Shown here in pieces: positions 7,072 to 15,084 of a DNA stretch of 23,788 nt. Numbering within the stretch: position 1 is the first letter of the stretch; the number at the start of each line of letters is the position of its first letter. This stretch comes from CAZWKI01 sp964634645 (lineage in GTDB: Bacteria; Patescibacteriota; Patescibacteriia; UBA1558; S5-K13), in contig CAZWKI010000012.1 in NCBI GenBank assembly GCA_964634645.1, positions 1 through 23,788 on the forward strand, read 5' to 3'. Position numbers and translations under genes: made by a program. A model generated the notes under the pieces. That model did no database searches. It was not told the origin of the DNA and saw only the letters and a list, made by a program, of their open reading frames with translations.

Positions 7072-8094
7072 ATGAAAGAAGCTCTTTTGTACAAATCAAA
7101 TAACGACAAGTCCGTAGATTGCAGACTATGTAACAATTTTTGTAATATAAAAAACAATTGTGCTGGCATATGTTTTACAAGAAAAAACATAGAAGGCAAA
7201 TTGTATGCTCTTAATTACAATAAATTAATAGCAAAAAACATAGACCCAATTGAGAAAAAACCATTCTTTCACTATATTCCTGGATCTTTGACATATTCTA
7301 TAGCCACAATGGGTTGCAATTTCCATTGTCTAAATTGTCAAAATTGGCAAATATCTCAATTTAATAAAATTGAGCGTCTTGATGGTCAATTCCCAGGGGA
7401 AAATATAAAATCTATTGATATTATTAATGATGCCAAAAAAAACAATTGCCTTTCAATTTCATACACATATACAGAGCCAACTGTATTTTTAGAAACAGCT
7501 CTAGATACAATGAAACTGGCTCATCTTAATAAACTGAAAAATCTCTGGGTTTCAAATGGATTTATGAGCAAAGATTGTATTGATTTAATCCTTCCCTATC
7601 TTGATGCAATAAACATTGATTTAAAATTTTTTGACGATATTCAATATAAAAAAATCTCTGGGGGAAAACTACAAGCAATTCTTGATAATTTAAAATACTT
7701 AAAAAGTAAAAATATTTTTTTGGAAATTACAACTCTAATTATTCCCAAAGAAACAAATACAAAAAATCAAATACAAAAAATAGCAAATTTTATTTATGAA
7801 GAACTTGGAAAAAATACGCCTTGGCATATTTCTAAATTTTCACCAGAGATATCTTTTAAACTATTATCAAAAAACGCAACTCCCCACAAAGACCTAGAAG
7901 ATGCTTATCAAATAGGCAAAAAATCTGGATTAGAATATGTATATATTGGAAATATTGCTACAGACACAAGAGAAAACACTTATTGTCCGCAGTGTGAGAC
8001 ACTAAACATAGAAAGACAGGGATATATAATAACAAGGAATGATAAAAATGGGCTTTGTCGAAATTGTAATTATAATTTACATATAATCTCATGA
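7072..8094 (+). CDS. amrS: AmmeMemoRadiSam system radical SAM enzyme
   Basis: A 340-residue radical SAM protein. The CX3CX2C cluster motif is C82-x3-C86-x2-C89 (MGCNFHCLNCQNWQIS), typical of the PflA-like activase branch to which the AmmeMemoRadiSam enzyme belongs. A cysteine-rich N-terminus (C17, C20, C24, C30, C34) and the following HYIPGSLTYSIATMGCNF match that family closely. The C-terminus has two CxxC pairs (YCPQCET and LCRNCNY), a probable zinc or iron-sulfur ribbon. The enzyme should cleave S-adenosylmethionine with a [4Fe-4S] cluster; its substrate is not known for the family. The ATG at 7072 is preferred over upstream in-frame starts because an extended -10 promoter lies six bases before it. 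The stop overlaps the next start (ATGA at 8091-8094), implying coupled translation. Confidence 0.9.
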   Translation: MKEALLYKSNNDKSVDCRLCNNFCNIKNNCAGICFTRKNIEGKLYALNYNKLIAKNIDPIEKKPFFHYIPGSLTYSIATMGCNFHCLNCQNWQISQFNKIERLDGQFPGENIKSIDIINDAKKNNCLSISYTYTEPTVFLETALDTMKLAHLNKLKNLWVSNGFMSKDCIDLILPYLDAINIDLKFFDDIQYKKISGGKLQAILDNLKYLKSKNIFLEITTLIIPKETNTKNQIQKIANFIYEELGKNTPWHISKFSPEISFKLLSKNATPHKDLEDAYQIGKKSGLEYVYIGNIATDTRENTYCPQCETLNIERQGYIITRNDKNGLCRNCNYNLHIIS

Positions 8095-9527
8095 ATACAA
8101 AAAAAATAATAATTTTTATATTTTCTATATTTTTGATATCTTCAAATACAAAAAATATTGATGCTCAATTTTTTGATTCAAATTTTAATCCAAATTACAT
8201 TATTTCTGATTTTGAACTTGAAGACTATAATTCAATGAGCTTAGATGATATAAAATATTTCTTATCTCAAAATGATGGTGTGCTAAAATATTATAAAGAA
8301 AAAAATCCAATAACTGGAAAATTAATGACGGCATCAGAAATAATTTACGAATCATCAAGGGCTTATAAAATAAACCCTCAATATCTAATTACCTTATTAC
8401 AAAAGGAACAAAGTCTTATAACGGATCCCAATCCCTCACAGAAACAACTTGATTGGGCAACTGGGTTTGCAATATGCGATTCCTGTAGTATGAATGATCC
8501 CATATTATTAAAATTTAAAGGATTTTATAATCAGGTTTTTTATGCAGCACAAAGAAATAGATTTTATATAGACAGTAGAGATCAAAAATGGTTATTTCAA
8601 ATTAACAAAAATTATAATATTGATAATGTGTTAGTATCTCCTCTAAATCAAGCAACCGTTAATTTATACAATTACACACCACATATAAATGGAAACTATA
8701 ATTTCTGGAAAATTTGGCAAAAATGGTTTACAAAAAAATATCCAAATGGATCAATTTTAAAAGAAGCAAACTCTAAAACTGTATGGCTTATTGAAGATGG
8801 CTATAGACGTCCATTTGTGACTTGGACTGCATTTATAAGCAGATACAAACCACAAGATATTTTGAATGCAAACCACAGTGACTTAACAAAATATCCAATA
8901 GGTACATATATTCAATTTCAAAATTATTCTTATCTCAAAACACCCGATAAAAAAATATATCTTCTTGACAATGACAAATTAAGAGAATTTGAATCTTCTG
9001 AGGTCGTAAGATATTTCGGAGTAAATCCAGAAGAAATAATAAATATTACATGGGAAGATTTTAGATATTATACAGAAGGAGAAAAAATAACAATAAAAAG
9101 TACATATCCAAATGGCGCTATACTTGAAAATAAAGACAACAAAAAAATATATTACGTAAAAAATGGAATTAAATATCCAATTCTTGATTTAGCAATACTT
9201 AAAACAAATTATTCAAATCAAATAAAAACCACTGTCAACGGGGAAGAACTAGATGCCATGGAAATAGGTAACCCAATTAAATTTAAAGATGGAGTGCTTA
9301 TCAAACAAAAAAATGTTCCTATCGTATATATAGTTAGTGATGAAAAATTACACCCAATAAAAAATGAAAAGGTTTTTGAAGCACTTGGCTATAAATGGGA
9401 AGATGTTGTAGGTGCCGAAGATTATACAATAAATCAATATGCAATAGGAGAAATAATTGATGTAAATCCAGAAAAAATAAACCCCGACGAATTATTACCA
9501 AACGAAAATAATGCAAAACCACTATAA
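8091..9527 (+). CDS. Secreted protein with a lysozyme-like segment and four surface repeats
   Basis: A 478-residue protein with an N-terminal signal peptide (KK then IIIFIFSIFLISS, possible cleavage after about residue 25, IDA). Residues about 60-215 form a globular region with MTASEIIYESSRAYKINPQY, LLQKEQSLIT and DWATGFAICDSC, a pattern I associate with secreted lysozyme or transglycosylase-like wall proteins; E106 of QKEQS is a conceivable catalytic glutamate, but this is not established. Four related units of about 60 residues follow (about 217-276, 277-336, 337-398, 398-456), each of the type YPNG-x-IL, then a V-WLI-x-x-G-x-x-RP strand pair, then a short helix and Y-x-x-G. The tail is short and acidic. 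It sits between the radical SAM gene, with which it overlaps by four bases, and the LigB/MEMO-like gene, an unusual place for a wall protein. Confidence 0.82.
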   Translation: MNTKKIIIFIFSIFLISSNTKNIDAQFFDSNFNPNYIISDFELEDYNSMSLDDIKYFLSQNDGVLKYYKEKNPITGKLMTASEIIYESSRAYKINPQYLITLLQKEQSLITDPNPSQKQLDWATGFAICDSCSMNDPILLKFKGFYNQVFYAAQRNRFYIDSRDQKWLFQINKNYNIDNVLVSPLNQATVNLYNYTPHINGNYNFWKIWQKWFTKKYPNGSILKEANSKTVWLIEDGYRRPFVTWTAFISRYKPQDILNANHSDLTKYPIGTYIQFQNYSYLKTPDKKIYLLDNDKLREFESSEVVRYFGVNPEEIINITWEDFRYYTEGEKITIKSTYPNGAILENKDNKKIYYVKNGIKYPILDLAILKTNYSNQIKTTVNGEELDAMEIGNPIKFKDGVLIKQKNVPIVYIVSDEKLHPIKNEKVFEALGYKWEDVVGAEDYTINQYAIGEIIDVNPEKINPDELLPNENNAKPL

Positions 9528-9540
9528 TTTAAATAAAATC

Positions 9541-10362
9541 ATGCCAAAAATACATACAATTCTTACCCCACACAACCCCATTCTTATATCAAAAATATCC
9601 AGAAAAAATTCTGAAAAAGTAGGCGCCTCTATAGAAGCAATGAAAAAACTCAGAGAAAAAATATATGAGATAAAACCCTCTAAAATTTTTATAATAACCG
9701 ATTCTTGTTATGAAAGCAAAAAAATTGTTATAAACCAAAGTGAAAATTATACTGTTAATTTTAAAGAATTTGGAAATTTGTCAATGCAATTTGAGCTAAG
9801 TGGTGATCTAGATTATTCAACAAAATTAAAATACTATTTAAAAAATAATAACTTTGATGCAAATCTATTCTCTGATAAAAACATTGACCATCATACATTT
9901 GTAATGCTTTACTATTTAAATCAATTTCATACATCTTCAATGGGCTTTGAAAATGAACTAAAAATAGATGGGTGCTCAAAAAGTGAATTTATAATTTTAC
10001 ATTCTGGTGAAAATGATTTAAATTATCACAAAAAATTCGGGGAATTATTTTGTAATTTTCTCAAAGAATCTAAAGAAAAAATATTTATAATAATTAGTGG
10101 GGATTTCACAAAAAAATCAAACAAAAAACATTCTTCTAACAAAGAAGAATTCTCAAAATTTTCTTATAAAATTATTGATTTATTTAAAGAAAAAAAATAC
10201 GACGAAATTATTGAAATAGAAGAATTGAAAAACTCTTATTATCCATGGATAAAACCATTTGCTATGGCATCTGAAATTATCAAGCTTTCTAAGTCAAAAC
10301 CATCCATATTGGCATTAGACAAAGAATTTGGGGAAACATATTTAACGATGGACTTTAATTAA
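9541..10362 (+). CDS. LigB/MEMO-like class III extradiol dioxygenase-fold protein
   Basis: About 273 residues from the ATG at 9541; an in-frame ATG at 9511 would overlap the previous gene and adds ten residues without homology flavour. The opening HTILTPHNPILISKISRKN with H11, the following helix and KPSKIFIITDSC are typical of the LigB superfamily, in which MEMO1 and the AmmeMemoRadiSam B protein also fall. NIDHHTFVMLYYL (about 114-126) matches the DHG-type metal-site strand and IIISGDFTKKSNKKH the SGDxSH-type segment. Metal binding is likely, dioxygenase activity unproven. Together with the radical SAM gene it makes two of the three AmmeMemoRadiSam components; no AMMECR1 domain is encoded in the window. 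Its stop codon overlaps by 4 bp the end of the convergent glycosyltransferase gene. Confidence 0.8.
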   Translation: MPKIHTILTPHNPILISKISRKNSEKVGASIEAMKKLREKIYEIKPSKIFIITDSCYESKKIVINQSENYTVNFKEFGNLSMQFELSGDLDYSTKLKYYLKNNNFDANLFSDKNIDHHTFVMLYYLNQFHTSSMGFENELKIDGCSKSEFIILHSGENDLNYHKKFGELFCNFLKESKEKIFIIISGDFTKKSNKKHSSNKEEFSKFSYKIIDLFKEKKYDEIIEIEELKNSYYPWIKPFAMASEIIKLSKSKPSILALDKEFGETYLTMDFN

Positions 10363-11162
10363 TTTTTTTTAAGAGGACGATTGAAATATTTTTTTACATA
10401 ATATATCCAACTTTTTATGTGAATTCTAGATAATTTATTTGTAAATATTGATATAATTATATTTTTATCAGCTGACATTTTCTGATGTAAATGAATTGCA
10501 CTCATTTCTCCCATATAATAAACCTGTTTTCCCTTTTCCCAAATTCTCCTACAAAGATCCATATCTTCTAAATACATAAATATTTTTTCATCAAAACCAC
10601 CCAATTCTTCAAAAAAACTTTTTTTAATCATAAGACAAGAACCCATAAGCCAATCTACCTTGGAATTTTGTTTTCTATCTATATGCTTTAACAAAAATTT
10701 ATCTAACCATTTTTTACCAATCTTTGTATTTCCAAGTGATGTTCTTCTAAATAGTGGATATAATATGTTTGGAAAAGAAAAACTGGTTTCTTGAGTTGAT
10801 TCATCTGCGTTTATAAGTCTTGGTCCTATTATTCCAATGTTAGCATCTGACCTTATTTTATAATAAAGCTTTTCTATTGTATCTTTTTCTATTCTAATAT
10901 CTGGATTTAATATTAAAACATATTCTCCACCAGCATGACGCATTGCTAAATTATTTCCAGCTCCATATCCTCTATTTTCTTTTGACTCAATAAATTTTAC
11001 ATTTGGAAAATTTTCTAAAACTGTTTTAATATTGTCATTAGAATTATTATCAATAACAATAAGCTCTACGTCAACACTAAAATTATAATTAGTCAGCTTT
11101 TTAAGTTGATGTTTTACGAGGTTAGATGATTTGTAATTTAAAATGATAATTGATAAGTCCAT
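10359..11162 (-). CDS. Family 2 glycosyltransferase (rhamnosyltransferase-like)
   Basis: A 267-residue GT-A fold enzyme. The N-terminus MDLSIIILNYKSSNLV and IVIDNNSND form the nucleotide-binding core; ENRGYGAGNNLAMRHAGGEY leads to the DxD-type motif in LILNPDI (about 83-89). VDWLMGSCLMIKK and FMYLEDMDLCRRIWEKG are the usual acceptor-side and catalytic-base segments of the WbbL/RfbF-like branch. No membrane segment is obvious. It probably adds a sugar to a polyprenyl-linked glycan in the cytoplasm. It is the last gene of the long minus-strand run and converges, overlapping by 4 bp, with the LigB-like gene. Confidence 0.93.
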   Translation of the reverse strand: MDLSIIILNYKSSNLVKHQLKKLTNYNFSVDVELIVIDNNSNDNIKTVLENFPNVKFIESKENRGYGAGNNLAMRHAGGEYVLILNPDIRIEKDTIEKLYYKIRSDANIGIIGPRLINADESTQETSFSFPNILYPLFRRTSLGNTKIGKKWLDKFLLKHIDRKQNSKVDWLMGSCLMIKKSFFEELGGFDEKIFMYLEDMDLCRRIWEKGKQVYYMGEMSAIHLHQKMSADKNIIISIFTNKLSRIHIKSWIYYVKKYFNRPLKKN

Positions 11163-11306
11163 AATATATTTATTATTTACAATTTTGCAATTTTTAATTG
11201 ATTTATTATTTTAAATTTAGTTATTTATTTTGATTTTTTTTATTTAAAATAATAAATTAGTTAAATAGTAAATCAATTAAAAATTATCAAATGGTAAATT
11301 GAAAAA
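11163..11306. repeat. Long imperfect palindrome between two GT2 genes
   Basis: Arm 11189-11216 (containing TTTTTAATTGATTTATTATT) is complementary to 11242-11285, in which a copy of ATTTAAAATAATAAAT is followed by an insertion and then AATCAATTAAAAATT. Outer flanks (GCAATTTTT against AAATTGAAAAA) extend the symmetry. A transcript would form a long AU-rich hairpin. No reading frame is supported. Confidence 0.65.
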
Positions 11307-12323
11307 TTACTTGTACCATTTATATAAATCTCTACTTTTTATTTTAACAATACTTTTAAATATATATTTTCTTTTTTGAATCATTTTTTTAAACTTTGGT
11401 GTATTTTTAAAACAAAAAATCAATGTATTTCTTTCATAAAGCAATATATAAAAAAACTTCTTGAGCTCATAAATAAGTAATTGAAAAAAACACCTTATAA
11501 AGTTTAGTGTAAATTCATTTTTTAATAATACATAAAAATGATTTCTATAAGAATATTCATTAATCCAAGATGGTTTTGATTTTCTATTTTCTACAACGCT
11601 AATTCCTCCTCTTACGGATCTATCGTGATAACAAATTGCATTGTGAACAAAATAACTTTTATATCCGGCCAAACGCAACCTAAAAGCCAAATCAACATCT
11701 TCTTTATAGGAAAAAAAATCTTCATCAAAATATTCTCCATTAACTTTTATATTTTCAAGTGCTTCTTTAAAATAAATCGGACAGGCACCAGAGGGACCAA
11801 ATATTTCTTTTGTTTCATTAAATTCAGCACTATTTTCATGCAATTGTCCAAAGTCAATGACTTTGTGATTTTTAAAAACCATAAGTCCACAAGTGTCTAT
11901 TATATTTGTTTTTCCATTTTTATCTGCATTGTATGGATCTTCATAATTAAATTTCCACTGTAGTAGTTTTGGCTCAATTGAACCTATTTCATACTTATCT
12001 TCTACATTTTCCAAAAAATCAAAAATATTTTCCAAAAAATCAAGCTCCAAAATCATATCTTGATTAAGACACATTATATAATTTGATTTAGCCCATGTAA
12101 TTAATTTATTGTGTGCTTTTGCAAATCCAATATTTTCTTTATTTTTTACTATTTTAATCTCAGGAAAATTTTTCTCTATTACTTCAATGGTTTTGTCGTG
12201 TGATCCATTGTCAAGCACATTTAATTCAAAATCTTGTATTGTCTGATTTAAAACAGAATTAATACAGTGTTTAATGTATTTCTCTCCATTCCATGTAACT
12301 AAATTTATGCTTATTTTTGACAT
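11307..12323 (-). CDS. Family 2 glycosyltransferase
   Basis: About 338 residues from the ATG at 12323 (MSKISINLVTWNGEKYIKHC). The frame is open upstream to a TTG at 12362, but those codons are made of the repetitive spacer. ELNVLDNGSHDKTIEVI is the donor-binding strand, NIGFAKAHNKL the following loop, and IMCLNQDMILELDFL carries the DxD-like metal motif as QDM. FGPSGACPIYFKEAL and FFSYKEDVDLAFRLRLAGY provide the acceptor-side ED pair. The C-terminal third is basic and aromatic, perhaps lying on the membrane. It belongs with the O-antigen-ligase-like and GT2 genes on either side. Confidence 0.92.
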   Translation of the reverse strand: MSKISINLVTWNGEKYIKHCINSVLNQTIQDFELNVLDNGSHDKTIEVIEKNFPEIKIVKNKENIGFAKAHNKLITWAKSNYIMCLNQDMILELDFLENIFDFLENVEDKYEIGSIEPKLLQWKFNYEDPYNADKNGKTNIIDTCGLMVFKNHKVIDFGQLHENSAEFNETKEIFGPSGACPIYFKEALENIKVNGEYFDEDFFSYKEDVDLAFRLRLAGYKSYFVHNAICYHDRSVRGGISVVENRKSKPSWINEYSYRNHFYVLLKNEFTLNFIRCFFQLLIYELKKFFYILLYERNTLIFCFKNTPKFKKMIQKRKYIFKSIVKIKSRDLYKWYK

Positions 12324-12362
12324 TTTATTTATAATAATCAATAACCAATAATCAATTAACAA

Positions 12363-12451
12363 ATAAATTCAAATAATCAATAATCTAAATTCGGTGTTTG
12401 ATAATTGGTTATTATTTGGTTATTGAAAATTGGATCTTGGTTATTTTTATA
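12363..12451. repeat. Self-complementary spacer, CAATAATCAAT type
   Basis: Left side carries AATAATCAATAATC words (continuing into 12330-12362) and the right side GATAATTGGTTATTATTTGG and GGTTATTGAAAATTGG, their approximate complements. The gap on the other side of the O-antigen-ligase-like gene (13910-14006) uses the same words. Confidence 0.6.
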
Positions 12452-13909
12452 TTAAATTTTATTCTCTTTATGATTACTCAATAAACATATAATCAACACA
12501 ACAAATCCAAATCCAAGTGGATGATCTAAATACGGAGAAAAAATGTGAACCACTATAATACTTATAAAAGAAAGTAATAATGATATAAAAATTACATTAT
12601 TACTATTTATTAATCTAACAGAATCTCTTATAATTTTCAAGCTCAAAAATACATAAAATAATAATCCAAAAATCCCCATTTTAAGCCAGAAACTGAGCCA
12701 GCCCCATTCAAAAGAATATGTTGTTATTTCACCCGTCGGGTTGCTTGTATTCAAATTTCTTGGATCACAAGAAAAATATGTTATCTCATGACCAAACCCA
12801 TAACCAATTATTGGAGATTTTTTTATATCACTTAACATTGGCTGTAATAATTCCATTCTTGAATTACTGCTTGCATCTCCTTCACTAACTCTTCCGGATA
12901 ACATATCAACAAAATTTAATTTAGTATCAGGAATCTTTAGCAAAATAAAAATAAAGATAATTGATAAAAATAAAACTATTAAAATTTTTAAATAACTTTT
13001 TACAATATTTATAAATTTTTCTTTTTGGAAAATAAAAACAAAAAACAAAACAAATAACGCGCTAAAAATTCCCAACCAAAAACTTCGTGAAAAACTAATT
13101 ATAATTGCCGATAAATTCAATGTTGATAATCCATAAAAAAATATTTTATCTTTTTTCTTCAGTTTTACAAATATTAATATTACAAAACTCATTATAAAAG
13201 AAAATGTTAGATATATTTGGCTTTGAAAAAATATGCGATAAAAATGTTCGTTCATTTTTGTAATTTCTCCAACTCTTGTATCTCTAAGCCATTTGTACAA
13301 AATCGTAAAATCAATAAAAGCAAAATGCTGAGAAAATAAATAAAATACAGCTATTGTTTTTAGAGACAAAAATAACGATGCAGAAATAAAAATATAGAAC
13401 AAAACACTCAAAACTTTTTTATCTTTTATAATCTGATAATAAATAGGCAAAATCAAAAAGAATAAAAAATTATTTAAATCAAAAAATATATTTGATAATT
13501 CTGTTTTACTAAGAAGTGCTATTATTGTTGCAAAAATTAAAATACCTATATAAGCCAAATAAAACCAGAAATATTTACTTTTTCTAAAATCAAATTTGTG
13601 ATTTTTAAATAAATAAACAATTCCAACTATAAATACTGTAAAAAAAATTAAAATGCGTAGCGATAAAGAAAATCCGAATAAATTTACACTCATTAATCTT
13701 CCATGAGAACCAATAAAAAGTTCCAAAAAACTCAAATAAATAGCAAATTTTATATCTTTTGCAATTAAATAAAAAATCAAAACACCAATTAAAAGAAAAA
13801 ACATTATATTTATTTCTTGAAATTCATGCGCGAGAAAAAATATTGAATCCAATATTACAAGAGACAAAAATGTTATGCGGAAATAGTTGTTTTTGAATAT
13901 GTTTAGCAT
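12452..13909 (-). CDS. O-antigen ligase/polymerase-like membrane protein
   Basis: A 485-residue, very hydrophobic protein with roughly ten to twelve membrane segments spread over its length, for example FYLIAKDIKFAIYLSFLELF, FLFFLILPIYYQII, IFSALFVLFFVFIF and LFLSIIFIFILL. The large polar loop in the C-terminal half (about 335-400) contains RVSEGDASSNSRMELLQPML and SPIIGYGFGHE, and is followed by YSFEWGWLSFWLKMGIFGLL, matching the Wzy_C/O-antigen ligase arrangement with its conserved arginine-bearing loop and the GxxG helix. Such proteins polymerise or transfer polyprenyl-linked glycans outside the membrane. Flanking GT2 genes support a glycan assembly cluster. No wzx flippase is seen here. 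Whether it is a ligase or polymerase cannot be decided. Confidence 0.85.
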   Translation of the reverse strand: MLNIFKNNYFRITFLSLVILDSIFFLAHEFQEINIMFFLLIGVLIFYLIAKDIKFAIYLSFLELFIGSHGRLMSVNLFGFSLSLRILIFFTVFIVGIVYLFKNHKFDFRKSKYFWFYLAYIGILIFATIIALLSKTELSNIFFDLNNFLFFLILPIYYQIIKDKKVLSVLFYIFISASLFLSLKTIAVFYLFSQHFAFIDFTILYKWLRDTRVGEITKMNEHFYRIFFQSQIYLTFSFIMSFVILIFVKLKKKDKIFFYGLSTLNLSAIIISFSRSFWLGIFSALFVLFFVFIFQKEKFINIVKSYLKILIVLFLSIIFIFILLKIPDTKLNFVDMLSGRVSEGDASSNSRMELLQPMLSDIKKSPIIGYGFGHEITYFSCDPRNLNTSNPTGEITTYSFEWGWLSFWLKMGIFGLLFYVFLSLKIIRDSVRLINSNNVIFISLLLSFISIIVVHIFSPYLDHPLGFGFVVLIICLLSNHKENKI

Positions 13910-14006
13910 AAATTATCAATAGTCAATCATCAATCTCAATTTTGGGTTATTGGGTATTTGTAAATTGGATGTTATTTGATTATTGTTTATTGGTGATTGA
14001 TTATTA
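13910..14006. repeat. Self-complementary spacer, CAATAATCAAT type
   Basis: AATTATCAATAGTCAATCAT on the left and TATTGGTGATTGATTATTA on the right are approximate complements. It shares words with the spacer at 12363-12451, so the ligase-like gene is bracketed by related sequences. Confidence 0.6.
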
Positions 14007-14897
14007 TTAAAGATATTTCTTTTTCTTTGGTAAAATATGTAATTTTGAAGCTATTAAAACAAGTCGCACAATAAACCAATTTATTATCATAAAAAATCTA
14101 AGAATCAAAACCGAGACCCCACTCTTGTGTTTTTTAAAATACGTTAATAAACTCTTATTAAAAGTTTTCTGATTTCTTAGTATTTTTTCTTGTTTGAAAC
14201 TCTCACCTTTGTGGTGTTTTATTGTAGTAATTGGAGTAAAAATTATATCTAATCCGTGTTTCCTGATTCTAGTACACAAATCAACCTCTTCAAAAAGTAG
14301 CCAATAATCCTCGTCTAATAATCCACCAACGCTACTTATTACTTTTTTATTTATTAATAAAAATGCGCCCATCACTTGGTCAACTTTTTTCTCGCTATTG
14401 TAATCAAAATCAAGCATGTAATATTTTTTTACAGGTGGAATAAGACGTGGAAAAAAATTGTGAAGTTTTAATAACACAAAAATTTGTGATGATAAAGTTG
14501 GAAGTGTGCGACATGATGGTTGCAAAGTTCCATCACTATTTAGTAATTTACAAGCGATTGCTCCTATATTTTCGCGCAAGTCAAAAATTTCAATTAGTTT
14601 TTTCAGTGAATCATGTTCAATGAATTCTGTGTCAGGGTTTAGAAGTAAAATATGATCATATTTGGCATTTTTATATCCAATGTTATTTGCTTTTGCAAAA
14701 CCAAGATTTCCACCTGATTGTATGTATCGAGCGTTAGGATATTGATTTTTTACCATGTCCTCGCTTCCATCATTTGAATCATTATCAACTACAATTACAT
14801 CTAGTTCAATATCGTTGTTAAATTCAAAAAGGGAAGATAAACATTTATCAAGTAAATCTTTTACTTTGTAATTTACGATTATTATGGATAAGTTCAT
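14007..14897 (-). CDS. Family 2 glycosyltransferase (rhamnosyltransferase-like)
   Basis: A 296-residue GT-A enzyme. MNLSIIIVNYKVKDLLDKCL and VIVVDNDSNDGSEDMV form the donor site; GGNLGFAKANNIGYKNAKYD leads to LLLNPDTEF with the DxD-type PDT motif. VMGAFLLINKKVISSVGGLL and EDYWLLFEEVDLCTRIRKHG are typical of WbbL-like enzymes. A C-terminal hydrophobic stretch (VLILRFFMIINWFIVRLVLI) may anchor it to the membrane. It shares general architecture with the product of 10359-11162 and probably acts in the same glycan. It begins downstream of gap after a 187-bp gap holding a gap remnant. Confidence 0.93.
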   Translation of the reverse strand: MNLSIIIVNYKVKDLLDKCLSSLFEFNNDIELDVIVVDNDSNDGSEDMVKNQYPNARYIQSGGNLGFAKANNIGYKNAKYDHILLLNPDTEFIEHDSLKKLIEIFDLRENIGAIACKLLNSDGTLQPSCRTLPTLSSQIFVLLKLHNFFPRLIPPVKKYYMLDFDYNSEKKVDQVMGAFLLINKKVISSVGGLLDEDYWLLFEEVDLCTRIRKHGLDIIFTPITTIKHHKGESFKQEKILRNQKTFNKSLLTYFKKHKSGVSVLILRFFMIINWFIVRLVLIASKLHILPKKKKYL

Positions 14898-14974
14898 AAA
14901 ATTATAAGGTGCTTGATTATAAAAAAATAAAAATGTATTCGAAACTTTATAACTTTATAACTCTTAACTTAAGT

Positions 14975-15043
14975 TTACAATCTTTCACACAACTCGATCA
15001 TCCTGTTGGAAAATCCCCATTCATTATCGTTAACGCGATGCCA
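14975..15043 (-). pseudogene. Remnant of the 3' end of a second GAPDH gene
   Basis: Read on the minus strand, the last 18 sense codons translate to DNEWGFSNRMIELCERL plus a leading N, then TAA at 14975-14977. The intact GAPDH just upstream ends DNEWGFSNRMIELCEKL. The protein is nearly identical, but the DNA has many synonymous differences, so it is not a recent duplication or assembly echo. Upstream of that block (WHRV instead of the expected VAWY) the similarity fades. No start codon or catalytic part is present. It looks like the tail of a lost or displaced gap copy. Confidence 0.85.
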
Positions 15044-15084
15044 ATATACGAATGCATACTAATTATACTAATGATAAGGTGTTG

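Noticed and set aside
8092..8094. Alternative code with TGA as glycine (as in Gracilibacteria)
   Set aside because: The only TGA stop used here ends amrS at a natural ATGA overlap; no conserved protein needs TGA to be read through.
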